A program made the translations under genes and the position numbers. From the NCBI RefSeq assembly GCF_902832885.1, contig NZ_CADFDK010000003.1, positions 310,001-374,000 on the forward strand: DNA of 64,000 nucleotides, given 5' to 3'. The stretch's first letter is position 1, and the number at the start of each line of letters is the position of its first letter. Of the stretch, positions 26,292-35,381 are shown in pieces. The stretch is from Burkholderia seminalis DSM 23518. Lineage in GTDB: Bacteria; Pseudomonadota; Gammaproteobacteria; Burkholderiales; Burkholderiaceae. The notes below the pieces were generated by a model. The model saw only the letters and a program-made list of their open reading frames with translations. It ran no database searches and had not been told where the DNA came from.

Positions 26292-27361
26292 AAACCATCA
26301 AGCACCCTCTTCTGATCGGTGCCGGTGCGGCCGTGCTCGCGATCGGCCTCACGTATTACGGGTGGACCCGCTGGCGCGACGGACAGTCGGATGCGGGCCT
26401 CGTCAGCGGCAACGGCCGCATCGAGGCGACCGAGATCGACGTCGCGACCAAGCTGCCGGGACGGGTCACCGCGATGCTCGTCGACGAAGGCGACTTCGTG
26501 ACGGCCGGTCAACCGCTGGCACGCATGGACGTCGTCGTCCTGCAGGCCCAGCTCGACGAGGCGCAGGCGCGGGAGCAGCAGGCCGTGAACACCGCGGCGA
26601 GCATCGACGCGCAGGTGGCGCAGCGCCGCAGCGACAAGGCGGCCGCCGCCGCGCTCGTCGTGCAGCGCGAAAGCGAGCTCGACGCCGCGATGCGACGCCT
26701 CGCGCGTTCCGAAACGCTGTCGCGGGACGGTGCGTCGTCGCTGCAGGAACTCGACGACGATCGCGCCCGCGCGGGCAGCCTGAAAGCGACCGTGAATGCC
26801 GCGCGCGCCCAGGTGGACGCCGCCCAGGCCGGGATCGACGCGACCCGCGCGCAGCTCGTCGCGGCGCGCTCGGCCGTGACGGCCGCGCAGGCGACGGTCG
26901 CACGCGTGCGGGCCGACATCTCGGACAGCGAGCTGACGTCGCCGCGCGACGGGCGCGTCCAGTATCGCATCGCCGAATCCGGTGAAGTCCTGCCGGCGGG
27001 CGGCAAGGTGCTCAATGTCGTCGACCTGTCCGACGTCTACATGACGTTCTTCCTGCCCGAAACGGTCGTCGGCAGGGTGCCGCTCGGCGCCGACGTGCGG
27101 ATCGTGCTCGATGCGGCACCGGAATACGTGATTCCGGCCCGCGTGTCGTACGTGTCGAGCACCGCGCAATTCACGCCGAAGACGGTCGAGACGGCCACCG
27201 AACGGCAGAAGCTGATGTTTCGGGTCAAGGCACGCATCGACCGCGACCTGCTGCAGCGCCACCTGAAACTCGTCAAGACCGGCCTGCCGGGCGTCGCGTG
27301 GCTGAAGACCGATCCGGGCGCAGGCTGGCCGGCCCGCCTCGCGATCAAGGTGCCGCAATGA
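26288..27361 (+). CDS. HlyD/EmrA-type periplasmic adaptor
   Basis: A 357-residue membrane-fusion protein. It has an N-terminal anchor ([18 protein letters not shown]), a biotinyl-lipoyl half ([18 protein letters not shown]), a long alanine-rich coiled coil (about residues 75-210), the second lipoyl half ([20 protein letters not shown]) and a beta-barrel domain. It matches the YbhG/YhiI group that works with RbbA-like ABC exporters. ATG overlaps the stop of the outer-membrane factor gene (ATGA), and its own stop overlaps the next start the same way, so translation is coupled through the operon. Confidence 0.92.
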   Translation: MKTIKHPLLIGAGAAVLAIGLTYYGWTRWRDGQSDAGLVSGNGRIEATEIDVATKLPGRVTAMLVDEGDFVTAGQPLARMDVVVLQAQLDEAQAREQQAVNTAASIDAQVAQRRSDKAAAAALVVQRESELDAAMRRLARSETLSRDGASSLQELDDDRARAGSLKATVNAARAQVDAAQAGIDATRAQLVAARSAVTAAQATVARVRADISDSELTSPRDGRVQYRIAESGEVLPAGGKVLNVVDLSDVYMTFFLPETVVGRVPLGADVRIVLDAAPEYVIPARVSYVSSTAQFTPKTVETATERQKLMFRVKARIDRDLLQRHLKLVKTGLPGVAWLKTDPGAGWPARLAIKVPQ

Positions 27362-30177
27362 AGTCGACGTTGCCCGTCGACACCGGGGCCGGCGCGGCGG
27401 AAGATCCGCCGGCGTCCGCGCCATCGGGCATGGTCGCCCGGCTGTCGGGTGTCTCGTTGCGCTACGGCGCCACGTGCGCGCTGGACGACGTGACGCTCGA
27501 CATCCCGGCCGGCCGCATGATCGGGCTGATCGGGCCGGACGGTGTCGGCAAGTCGAGCCTGCTCGCGCTCGTGTCCGGCGCGCGGGCGATCCAGCAGGGC
27601 CGGGTCTGGACGCTCGACGGCGACCTGTCGTCGCGCCGCCATCGCGCGCGGGTATGCCGGCGCATCGCCTACATGCCGCAAGGCCTGGGCCGGAACCTGT
27701 ACGCGACGCTGTCGGTCGAGGAAAACCTGCAGTTCTTCGCGAGACTGTTCGGCCACGATGCGGCCGAGCGGCGCCGCCGCATCGACGCACTCACGCACAG
27801 CACCGGCCTTCATGCGTTTCTCGACCGCCCTGCCGGCAAACTGTCCGGCGGCATGAAGCAGAAACTCGGCCTCTGCTGCGCGTTGATCCACGATCCCGAC
27901 CTGCTGATCCTCGACGAGCCGACAACCGGGGTCGACCCGCTGTCGCGCGCCCAGTTCTGGGAACTGATCGAACGCATCCGCGCCGCGCGCCCTGCGATGA
28001 GCGTGCTCGTGGCAACCGCCTACATGGACGAGGCACGGCGGTTCGACCGGCTGATCGCGATGGACGCCGGCCGCGTGCTGGCGACGGGCAGCCCCGCGGA
28101 GCTGCTCGCCCGCACCGGTTGCGACACGCTGGAAGACGCGTTCGTCGCGCTGCTGCCGGAAGCGCGGCGGCACGGGCACCAGCCGGTCCGGCCGACGCCG
28201 TTCGAGCCTGGCGCGGCCGCGGACTACGCGATCGAGGCCGACGCGCTGACGATGCGCTTCGGCGATTTCGTCGCGGTGGACCACGTGAGCCTGAAGATCC
28301 GGCGCGGCGAAATCTTCGGGTTTCTCGGCTCCAATGGCTGCGGCAAATCGACGACGATGAAGATGCTCACGGGCTTGCTCGCCGCGTCCGAAGGCACGGC
28401 GACGCTGTTCGGCCGGCCGGTCACCGCGAACGACATCGACACGCGCAGGCGGGTCGGCTACATGTCGCAGGGGTTTTCGCTGTACGGCGAGCTGACCGTC
28501 CGGCAGAACCTCGTGCTGCATGCGCGCCTGTTCGGCGTGCCCGAACCGGACCTGCCCGCGCGGATCACCGAAATGGTCGGGCGCTTCGGGCTCGCCGAGG
28601 TGCTCGACGCGCTGCCCGAACGCCTGCCGCTCGGCATACGCCAGCGGCTCTCGCTTGCCGTGGCGATGGTCCACAAGCCCGACCTGCTGATCCTGGACGA
28701 ACCGACGTCGGGCGTGGATCCGGTGGCGCGGGACGACTTCTGGCGCTTGATGATCGCGCTCGCGCGCAACGATCGGGTCACGATCTTCATTTCGACGCAC
28801 TTCATGAACGAGGCCGCCCGTTGCGACCGCATCTCGCTGATGCACGCGGGCCGCGTGCTGGCGAGCGCCGCGCCCGACGAACTGGTCCGCCAGCGCGGCG
28901 CCGGCACGCTCGAGGAGGCGTTCATCGGCTACCTGAGCGACGCGCAGCGTACCGACGCCGCGGACGGCGCGGACGGCGCACCGTCCGACGCCGGCTGGCT
29001 CGCCCCGCCGCCCGCGGCGGCCGGTGCGGGCGGCGGCGCCCATGCGGCGGCGTGGTTCAGCCCGGCGCGCGCCGGCAGTTATCTGTGGCGCGAAGTGCTG
29101 GAGCTGCGACGCGACCCGTTGCGCGCGACGCTGGCGCTGTTCGGCTCGCTCGTGCTGATGTGCGTGATCAGCATCGGGATCAGCCTCGACGTCGACAACC
29201 TGACGTTCGCGGTGCTCGACCGCGATCAGTCGATCCTGAGCCAGGACTATGCGCAGAACCTCGCCGGTTCCCGCTACTTCGTGCCGCGCGCGCCGCTCGT
29301 CGACGATCGCGACATCGAGCGCCGCATGCGCAACGGCCGGCTGTCGCTCGCGATCGAGATCCCGCCCGGTTTCGCTCGCGACGTCGCGCGCGGCCGCCGC
29401 GTCGAGATCGGCGCATGGGTCGACGGTGCGATGCCGATGCGCGCGGAAACGATCCGCGGCTACGTGGCCGGCATGCACGAGAACTGGCTGCGCGACCAGG
29501 CGAAGCGCCGGCTCGGCATGTCGCTCGCGCCGGCCGTCGACATCGCGATCCGCTATCGCTACAACCCCGACGTCAAGAGCCTGCCGGCCATGATTCCCGC
29601 GATCATGCCGATGCTGCTGCTGATGCTGCCCGCGATGCTGACCGCGCTCGCGGTCGTGCGGGAGCGCGAGCTCGGCTCGATCGTCAACCTGTACGTGACG
29701 CCCGTCACGCGGGCCGAATTCCTGCTCGGCAAGCAGGCGCCGTACGTCATGCTCGCCATGCTGAACTTCCTGCTGATGGTCGTGCTGGCCGACGTCGTGT
29801 TCGGCGTGCGGATCAAGGGCAGTTTCGCGACGCTGGCGGCCGCGGTGCTGATCTTCAATGTCGTGGCCACCGGCATCGGGCTGTTCGCGTCGACGTTCAC
29901 CCGCAGCCAGATCGCCGCGATCTTCATGACGATCGTCGGCACGCTGATTCCCGTCGTGCAGTTCTCGGGCCTGCTCACGCCGCTGTCGTCGCTCGAGGGC
30001 AGCGGCAAGTGGGTCGGCACCGCCTATCCGGCCACCTACATGCTCGCGATCAGCCGCGGCGTCTACAACAAGGCGCTCGGGCTGGCCGACCTGTCGTCCC
30101 AGTTCTGGCCGATGCTCGCGGCCGTGCCGGTCATCATGGTGGCGACCGGCATCCTGCTGCGCAAGCAGGAGCGGTGA
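27358..30177 (+). CDS. ABC exporter: two ATPase domains fused to ABC-2 permease (RbbA/YhiH-like)
   Basis: A 939-residue fusion. The first nucleotide-binding domain has Walker [10 protein letters not shown] near residue 61, signature LSGGMKQK near 162 and Walker [14 protein letters not shown]. The second has GSNGCGKST near 325, a degenerate signature [12 protein letters not shown] and [13 protein letters not shown]. The C-terminal third is an ABC-2 permease with about six helices and a large periplasmic loop. This domain order is that of RbbA/YhiH proteins, and the altered second signature is usual there. With the adaptor, duct and separate permease it should form a trans-envelope exporter; the substrate is unknown. 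Confidence 0.92.
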   Translation: MKSTLPVDTGAGAAEDPPASAPSGMVARLSGVSLRYGATCALDDVTLDIPAGRMIGLIGPDGVGKSSLLALVSGARAIQQGRVWTLDGDLSSRRHRARVCRRIAYMPQGLGRNLYATLSVEENLQFFARLFGHDAAERRRRIDALTHSTGLHAFLDRPAGKLSGGMKQKLGLCCALIHDPDLLILDEPTTGVDPLSRAQFWELIERIRAARPAMSVLVATAYMDEARRFDRLIAMDAGRVLATGSPAELLARTGCDTLEDAFVALLPEARRHGHQPVRPTPFEPGAAADYAIEADALTMRFGDFVAVDHVSLKIRRGEIFGFLGSNGCGKSTTMKMLTGLLAASEGTATLFGRPVTANDIDTRRRVGYMSQGFSLYGELTVRQNLVLHARLFGVPEPDLPARITEMVGRFGLAEVLDALPERLPLGIRQRLSLAVAMVHKPDLLILDEPTSGVDPVARDDFWRLMIALARNDRVTIFISTHFMNEAARCDRISLMHAGRVLASAAPDELVRQRGAGTLEEAFIGYLSDAQRTDAADGADGAPSDAGWLAPPPAAAGAGGGAHAAAWFSPARAGSYLWREVLELRRDPLRATLALFGSLVLMCVISIGISLDVDNLTFAVLDRDQSILSQDYAQNLAGSRYFVPRAPLVDDRDIERRMRNGRLSLAIEIPPGFARDVARGRRVEIGAWVDGAMPMRAETIRGYVAGMHENWLRDQAKRRLGMSLAPAVDIAIRYRYNPDVKSLPAMIPAIMPMLLLMLPAMLTALAVVRERELGSIVNLYVTPVTRAEFLLGKQAPYVMLAMLNFLLMVVLADVVFGVRIKGSFATLAAAVLIFNVVATGIGLFASTFTRSQIAAIFMTIVGTLIPVVQFSGLLTPLSSLEGSGKWVGTAYPATYMLAISRGVYNKALGLADLSSQFWPMLAAVPVIMVATGILLRKQER

Positions 30178-30179
30178 TC

Positions 30180-31304
30180 ATGTCACGCCTGCTCGTCATC
30201 TACCGGCTCGGCATCAAGGAACTGTGGAGCCTCGCCCGCGACCCGATCCTGCTCGCGCTGATCGTCTACACGTTCAGCGCATCGATCTACGTCGCCGCCA
30301 CCGCCCGCCCGGAAACGCTGCACAAGGTGCCGATCGCGATCGTCGACGAGGACGCGTCGCCGCTGTCGGCGCGCATCGCGGCGGCGTTCTTTCCACCGCA
30401 GTTCGCGCCGCCGCCGATCGTCGGCGCCGGCGCGGCCGATCGCGGTCTCGACAACGGCGACTACACGTTCTCGCTCGACATTCCGCCGGACTTCCAGCGC
30501 GACGTGCTGTCCGGCCGCCGCGCGACGATCCAGCTCAACGTCGATGCGACCCGCATGACGCAAGCGTTCACCGGCGGCAGTTACGTCCAGCAGATCGTGG
30601 CGGGCGAGATCGATGCGTTCGTGCGCCGCCATCGCGGCACGTCCTTGCCGCCCGTCGATCTCGCGATGCGGATGCGCTTCAACCCGAATCTCGACGAAGT
30701 CTGGTTCGGCGCGCTGATGGAGCTGATCAACAACGTGACGATGCTGTCGATGATCCTCACCGGGGCCGCGCTGATTCGCGAGCGCGAGCACGGCACGATC
30801 GAGCATCTGCTCGTCATGCCGGTCACCGCGGCCGAAATCATGCTCGCGAAGGTTTGGTCGATGGGGCTCGTCGTCACGGTGGCGGCCGTCGCTTCGCTGA
30901 CGTTCGTCGTGGGCGGCGCGCTGCACGTGCCGATTCCCGGGTCCGTGCCGCTGTTCGTGGCCGGGATGGCGTTGCACCTGTTCGCGACGACGTCGATGGG
31001 GATCTTCCTCGCGACGCTCGTGCGCAGCATGCCGCAGTTCGGCATGCTGCTCGTGCTGGTGCTGCTGCCGCTGCAACTGCTGTCGGGCGGACTGACGCCC
31101 CGCGAGAGCATGCCGCCCGTCGTGCAGGACATCATGCTGGCCGCGCCGACCACCCATTTCGTCGAACTCGCGCAGCGCATCCTGTATCGCGGTGCCGGGC
31201 TTGATGCGGTATGGACCCAGTTCGCGGCGCTGTTCGCGATCGGCTGCGTGCTGTTCCTGCTGTCGTTGACGCGGTTCCGCAAGACGATCGGCCAGATGGC
31301 GTGA
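30180..31304 (+). CDS. ABC-2 type permease (YhhJ/YbhR-like)
   Basis: A 374-residue membrane protein with the ABC-2 layout: first helix near residues 22-42, a long periplasmic domain, then five helices (for example LINNVTMLSMILTGAALIR, SMGLVVTVAAVASLTFVVGG). Conserved EREHGTIEHLLVMPVTA is the coupling region of the family. It starts 2 bp after the stop of the ATPase-permease fusion and supplies the second transmembrane half of the exporter. Confidence 0.93.
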   Translation: MSRLLVIYRLGIKELWSLARDPILLALIVYTFSASIYVAATARPETLHKVPIAIVDEDASPLSARIAAAFFPPQFAPPPIVGAGAADRGLDNGDYTFSLDIPPDFQRDVLSGRRATIQLNVDATRMTQAFTGGSYVQQIVAGEIDAFVRRHRGTSLPPVDLAMRMRFNPNLDEVWFGALMELINNVTMLSMILTGAALIREREHGTIEHLLVMPVTAAEIMLAKVWSMGLVVTVAAVASLTFVVGGALHVPIPGSVPLFVAGMALHLFATTSMGIFLATLVRSMPQFGMLLVLVLLPLQLLSGGLTPRESMPPVVQDIMLAAPTTHFVELAQRILYRGAGLDAVWTQFAALFAIGCVLFLLSLTRFRKTIGQMA

Positions 31305-31340
31305 TCGGGGCATCGCCCCCGTGACGCCGGGATTCGTCCG

Positions 31341-31354
31341 TTGATACAGATCAA
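31341..31354 (+). promoter_or_regulatory. FNR-like box, canonical
   Basis: TTGATACAGATCAA, perfect consensus. GATCAT (31376-31381) follows after 21 nt. Paralogous to the promoter at 24304. Confidence 0.85.
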
Positions 31355-31460
31355 GCGGGCGGGCGCGCGGCACGCGATCATGAGGCCATGTGTTGCGCAA
31401 TCCGCGGCCGCTGCGTCGACGGCAACGCCGTCCGCGGCGGCCGCCTCCCGGGAGAACGTC

Positions 31461-31646
31461 ATGATGGGTCTGCCATACCGAAGCGCGCTCGCGACGCTCT
31501 GCGTGTTCGTCGCGCTCGCGTCGCTGCTGGGCGTCGTGCACGCGATGCTGATCGACTCGCGGGTCGTTCCGTACGCGGCCGTCGCGCTGGTTGCCGGCAT
31601 CGTCGCGTTCGTCGCGCAGCTGGATCCCGCGTCGGCCGGGCGCTAG
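31461..31646 (+). CDS. Small two-helix membrane protein, 61 aa (paralogue)
   Basis: A 61-residue membrane protein with two helices (ALATLCVFVALASLLGVVHA and AAVALVAGIVAFVAQL). GGGAGAA precedes the ATG. It is paralogous in sequence, length and promoter to the protein at 24424. It lies just after the exporter operon and has its own FNR-like box. Function unknown. Confidence 0.78.
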   Translation: MMGLPYRSALATLCVFVALASLLGVVHAMLIDSRVVPYAAVALVAGIVAFVAQLDPASAGR

Positions 31647-31727
31647 CGGCACGGCCGGGCGCGCGGGATTCGCGATCATGAACGGCATCCTCCGGCTCGC
31701 CCGGCCCGCACGCGGATCCCGCCATCC

Positions 31728-31741
31728 CTGATTTCGATCAA
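31728..31741 (+). promoter_or_regulatory. FNR-like box for the beta-CASP nuclease
   Basis: CTGATTTCGATCAA (one mismatch). TGTAAT (31763-31768) follows after 21 nt, five of six matches to the -10 consensus. Implied leader about 30 nt. Confidence 0.75.
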
Positions 31742-31805
31742 CCGCCGCGCGCGCGTTCGGGATGTAATCGACCTACTGTTCCGTCGACTCGCGGTGAGGC
31801 AATCC

Positions 31806-33209
31806 ATGAAACTGACTTTTCTCGGTGCGACCGAAACGGTGACCGGCTCGAAGTATCTGGTCGAGCACGGCAGCCGGCGCGTGCTGGTCGATTGCGGCCT
31901 GTTCCAGGGGACGAAGAACCTGCGGCTGCGCAACTGGCGGCCGCTGCCGCTCGCGGCCGACACGCTGGACGCGGTCGTGCTCACGCACGCGCACCTCGAT
32001 CACACCGGCTATCTGCCGGTGCTCGCGCGCGAAGGGTATCGCGGGCCGGTCTACTGCACGGCGGCCACCGCCGAACTCTGCGACATCATGCTGCGCGACA
32101 GCGCGCGGCTGCAGGAGGAGGAAGCCGACTTCGCGAACCGGCACGGTTACTCGAAGCATCATCCGGCGCAACCGCTCTACACGCTGGACGACGCGCAGCG
32201 CGCGCTGCGCCTGCTGAAGCCCGTCGCCTTCGACGAATGCACGGCGCTGGGCGGCGGCGTGTCGTTCCGCCTGCTGCCGGCCGGGCACATCCTCGGCGCG
32301 GCGAGCGTCGTGATGCACTGGGATCACAAGGTGCTCGCGTTCTCGGGCGACCTCGGCCGGTACCACGACCCGATCATGCAACCGCCGCGCCCGCCCGCTC
32401 ATGCGGACTACCTGGTCGTCGAGTCGACGTACGGCGACCGGCTGCACCCGGCGTCGGACCCCGAGAACGAACTGGCCGCGCTGTTCGACAAGACCTTCTC
32501 GCGCGGCGGGGTCGTCGTGATGCCCTGCTTCACCGTCGGCCGCGCGCAGGAAATCCTGCACTACATCGCGCGGCTCAAGGCGTCCGGCCGCATGGCGCGC
32601 GTCCCGGTGTTCCTCGACAGCCCGATGGCGACCGACGTGACCGAGCTCTATCGCCGCCATATCCTCGAACACCGGCTGACCGTTTCCGACGCGAACGCCC
32701 TCGGCCACGCGGCCACGATGATCCGCTCGGTCGACCAGTCGAAGGCGATCGCCGAACACCATGGCCCGATGGTCATCATCGCCGGCAGCGGGATGGCGAC
32801 GGGCGGGCGCGTGCTGCACCACCTGACCCGCTACGCGCCCGATGCGCGCAACACGATCGCGCTGGTCGGCTACCAGGCGGCCGGCACGCGCGGCGCGGCG
32901 CTCGCCGCGCACGAGCCGACGCTGAAGATTCACGGCGAATACGTCCGCGTGCGCGCGCAGGTCGAGTCGATCACGACGCTGTCGGCCCACGCCGATTACG
33001 AAGAGATTCTGAACTGGCTCGGCACGATGCAGGGCGCGCCCGTGCGGACGTTCGTCACGCATGGCGAGCCCGCTGCCGCGGATGCGATGCGCCGGCGCAT
33101 CTCGGAGCGCCTGCATTGGCCGTGCGAGGTGCCGACCTACGAGCAGTGCGTCGATCTCGACGAAGCCGAATCGCGCGGCACGCAGGAACCGGCCGCGCTG
33201 TCGTCCTGA
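31806..33209 (+). CDS. Metallo-beta-lactamase / beta-CASP RNA-processing nuclease
   Basis: A 467-residue cytosolic nuclease-like protein. Zinc motifs: H61, H63, D65 and H66 in HAHLDHTG, the later histidine in PAGHILGAA, aspartate in FSGDLGRY, then the beta-CASP domain with ESTYGDR, PCFTVGRAQE, GSGMATGGR and the final SAHADYEE and VTHGE histidines. This is the bacterial form of the CPSF-73/YSH1 family. The substrate is presumably RNA; the role could be RNA turnover in arrested cells. GAGG lies before ATG 31806. Monocistronic by position. Confidence 0.92.
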   Translation: MKLTFLGATETVTGSKYLVEHGSRRVLVDCGLFQGTKNLRLRNWRPLPLAADTLDAVVLTHAHLDHTGYLPVLAREGYRGPVYCTAATAELCDIMLRDSARLQEEEADFANRHGYSKHHPAQPLYTLDDAQRALRLLKPVAFDECTALGGGVSFRLLPAGHILGAASVVMHWDHKVLAFSGDLGRYHDPIMQPPRPPAHADYLVVESTYGDRLHPASDPENELAALFDKTFSRGGVVVMPCFTVGRAQEILHYIARLKASGRMARVPVFLDSPMATDVTELYRRHILEHRLTVSDANALGHAATMIRSVDQSKAIAEHHGPMVIIAGSGMATGGRVLHHLTRYAPDARNTIALVGYQAAGTRGAALAAHEPTLKIHGEYVRVRAQVESITTLSAHADYEEILNWLGTMQGAPVRTFVTHGEPAAADAMRRRISERLHWPCEVPTYEQCVDLDEAESRGTQEPAALSS

Positions 33210-33300
33210 CCGCCGGCGAAGCGCCGGCCAGACGCCCGCCGCGCGTGACGGAGCCCGCAGCCTCCGCGGTTCCCGCCGCACGCGGCCCCGGGCGCGACAC

Positions 33301-34341
33301 TCAGCCGATCTCGATGATGACCTTCAACGCGCGGGTTTGCGCGGCGCGCCCGAACGTGTCGTACGCGCTTTCCACGTCGTCGAGCGAAAACCGGTGCGTG
33401 ATCAGGCGCGCCGGATCGAGGCGTCCGGCCCCCACGGTCTTCAGCAGCATCGGCGTGCTGACGGTGTCGACGAGCCGCGTCGTGATCGAGATGTTGCGAT
33501 CCCACAGCTTCTCGAGGTGCAGGTCGGCCTTGACGCCATGGACGCCGACGTTCGCGACCACCCCGCCGGGCGCCACCAGCGACGTGCACATCTCGAACGT
33601 CGCCGGAATGCCGACTGCCTCGATCGCGCAATCCACGCCCACGCCGTCGGTCAGCTTCATCACGCCCGCTACCGGGTCGCCGTCGCGGCCGTCGAGGCAG
33701 TCGGTCGCGCCGAAGCGCCGCGCGACGTCGAGCCGATGGCTGTCCGGGTCGATCATGATGATCCGCGCGGGGGAATAGAACTGCGCGGTCAGCAACGCGG
33801 CCAGCCCGATCGGCCCGGCCCCGACGATCGCGACCGAGCAGCCCGGCTGCACCTTGCCGTTCAGCACGCCGCATTCGAAGCCGGTCGGCAGGATGTCGGA
33901 CAGCATCACGAGCGCGTCCTCGTCCGCGCCGGCCGGAATCCGGTACAGGCTGGTCGCCGCATGCGGGATGCGCACGTACTCGGCCTGCGTGCCGTCGATC
34001 CGGTTGCCGAGGATCCAGCCGCCGGTCGTGCAATGCGAATACAGGCCGCGGCGGCAGTATTCGCAGCGGCCGCACGACGAGATGCATGAAATCAGCACGT
34101 GGTCGCCCGGCTTCGGCGAATCGACCGCCGCGCCGACCTGCTCGACGATGCCCACGCCTTCATGGCCGAGAACGCGGCCCGGTTCGCAGGTCGGCACGTC
34201 TCCCTTGAGGATGTGCAGATCGGTGCCACAGATCGTCGTGCGCGTCACGCGGACGATCGCGTCGGTCGGCGACTGCAGTTCCGGCCGGGGCCGCTGTTCG
34301 AGCGCCTTGCGCCCGGGCCCGTGATACACGAGTGCTTTCAT
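33301..34341 (-). CDS. Zinc-dependent alcohol dehydrogenase
   Basis: A 346-residue medium-chain dehydrogenase. Catalytic zinc ligands: cysteine in TTICGTDLH near residue 38 and the GHEG histidine near 60. The structural zinc site is CGRCEYCRRGLYSHC near 90-104. The NAD(P) fold has VGAGPIGLAALL near 175. It likely oxidises or reduces a simple alcohol or aldehyde, serving as an electron sink without oxygen. It is the last gene of the phasin-phaB-phaC-pta-adh operon; its ATG overlaps the stop of the phosphotransacetylase gene by 4 bp. Confidence 0.93.
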   Translation of the reverse strand: MKALVYHGPGRKALEQRPRPELQSPTDAIVRVTRTTICGTDLHILKGDVPTCEPGRVLGHEGVGIVEQVGAAVDSPKPGDHVLISCISSCGRCEYCRRGLYSHCTTGGWILGNRIDGTQAEYVRIPHAATSLYRIPAGADEDALVMLSDILPTGFECGVLNGKVQPGCSVAIVGAGPIGLAALLTAQFYSPARIIMIDPDSHRLDVARRFGATDCLDGRDGDPVAGVMKLTDGVGVDCAIEAVGIPATFEMCTSLVAPGGVVANVGVHGVKADLHLEKLWDRNISITTRLVDTVSTPMLLKTVGAGRLDPARLITHRFSLDDVESAYDTFGRAAQTRALKVIIEIG

Positions 34342-35381
34342 CGCGATTCCTCCATCGAAAGGGGGGCCTGTTCAGGCATCGGGGCGGCGTCGTGCCGGAC
34401 TTGCGCCAGCAACACCGCGAGCGCGCAGGAGGCGAGCCGGACGGCGACGCCGTCGGCGCGGCTCGTCAGCACGATCGGCACGCGCGCGCCCACGACGACG
34501 CCCGCGTTCGCGGCGCCGCCCAGGTATTCGAGCTGTTTCGCGAGCATGTTGCCCGCTTCGATATCGGGCACGACGAGGATATCGGCACGGCCGGCAACCG
34601 GCGAGTCGATCCCCTTCTCGCGCGCGGCGCGCTGCGATATCGCGTTGTCGAACGCGAGCGGGCCGTCGACGACCGCCCCCGTGATCTGCCCGCGCTCGGC
34701 CATCTTCGCGAGCGCGGCCGCGTCCAGCGTCGAACGCATCGCCGGATTGACGGTCTCGACCGCGCACAACACGGCCACGCGCGGGCGCGCGACACCGAGC
34801 GCATGCGCGACGTCGACGGCGTTCTGCGTGATCGCCGCCTTCTGCGCGAGATCCGGTGCGATGTTCACCGCCGCGTCCGTCAGGATGAACGGCCGCGAAT
34901 ACGCGGGCGCGTCGATCAGGAAACAATGGGACATGCGCTTGTCCGTGCGCAGGCCCGATTCCGCGGCCACGACGGCCTCCACCAGCTCGTCCGTATGCAG
35001 GCTGCCCTTCATCAGCGCGCCGGCGCGGCCTGCCGCCGCGAGTTGCACCGCGCGGGCCGCCGCCGCATGGCTGTGCGGCACGTCCTCGATCGGCCATTTC
35101 GCCAGATCGACGCCCGCCTCCGCCGCCACGCGCGACACCTTCGCGCGCGGCGCGACGATCAGCGGTTCGATCGATGCGCCCAGCGGCGACGCGGCGAGGG
35201 CGGCGAGCGCGACGAGGCTGGCCGTGTCGCACGGATGCACGACGGCCACCGTCAGCGGCGGCGCATGGCACGCACGCGCGATCAGGTCGGGCGGCGCGCC
35301 GTCCGCGCGCGGCAACAGGCCGGGCAGGCACGCGTCGGCGGGCGCTTCCGGAGGCAGGTTCATCTTCGGGTTCAGGTTCAT
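34338..35381 (-). CDS. Phosphate acetyl/butyryltransferase
   Basis: A 347-residue enzyme of the phosphotransacetylase/phosphotransbutyrylase family. Family segments: GALMKGSLHTDELVEAVV, RMSHCFLIDAP, ILTDAAVNIAPDL, AVLCAVETVNPAM, and the C-terminal VPDIEAGNMLAKQLEYLGGA. It converts acetyl- or butyryl-CoA plus phosphate to the acyl phosphate, from which acetate kinase could make ATP; an ackA homologue is 4 kb away but frameshifted. The sequence form is closer to the Ptb-like 'phosphate acetyl/butyryltransferase' group than to large Pta. ATGA overlap with the PHA synthase stop. Confidence 0.9.
   Translation of the reverse strand: MNLNPKMNLPPEAPADACLPGLLPRADGAPPDLIARACHAPPLTVAVVHPCDTASLVALAALAASPLGASIEPLIVAPRAKVSRVAAEAGVDLAKWPIEDVPHSHAAAARAVQLAAAGRAGALMKGSLHTDELVEAVVAAESGLRTDKRMSHCFLIDAPAYSRPFILTDAAVNIAPDLAQKAAITQNAVDVAHALGVARPRVAVLCAVETVNPAMRSTLDAAALAKMAERGQITGAVVDGPLAFDNAISQRAAREKGIDSPVAGRADILVVPDIEAGNMLAKQLEYLGGAANAGVVVGARVPIVLTSRADGVAVRLASCALAVLLAQVRHDAAPMPEQAPLSMEESR

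Noticed and set aside
27298-31304. 1276-codon open frame through the ABC fusion gene
   Set aside because: Most of it is an out-of-frame shadow of the ATPase-permease gene; only its last 374 codons (from 30180) are the real second permease.
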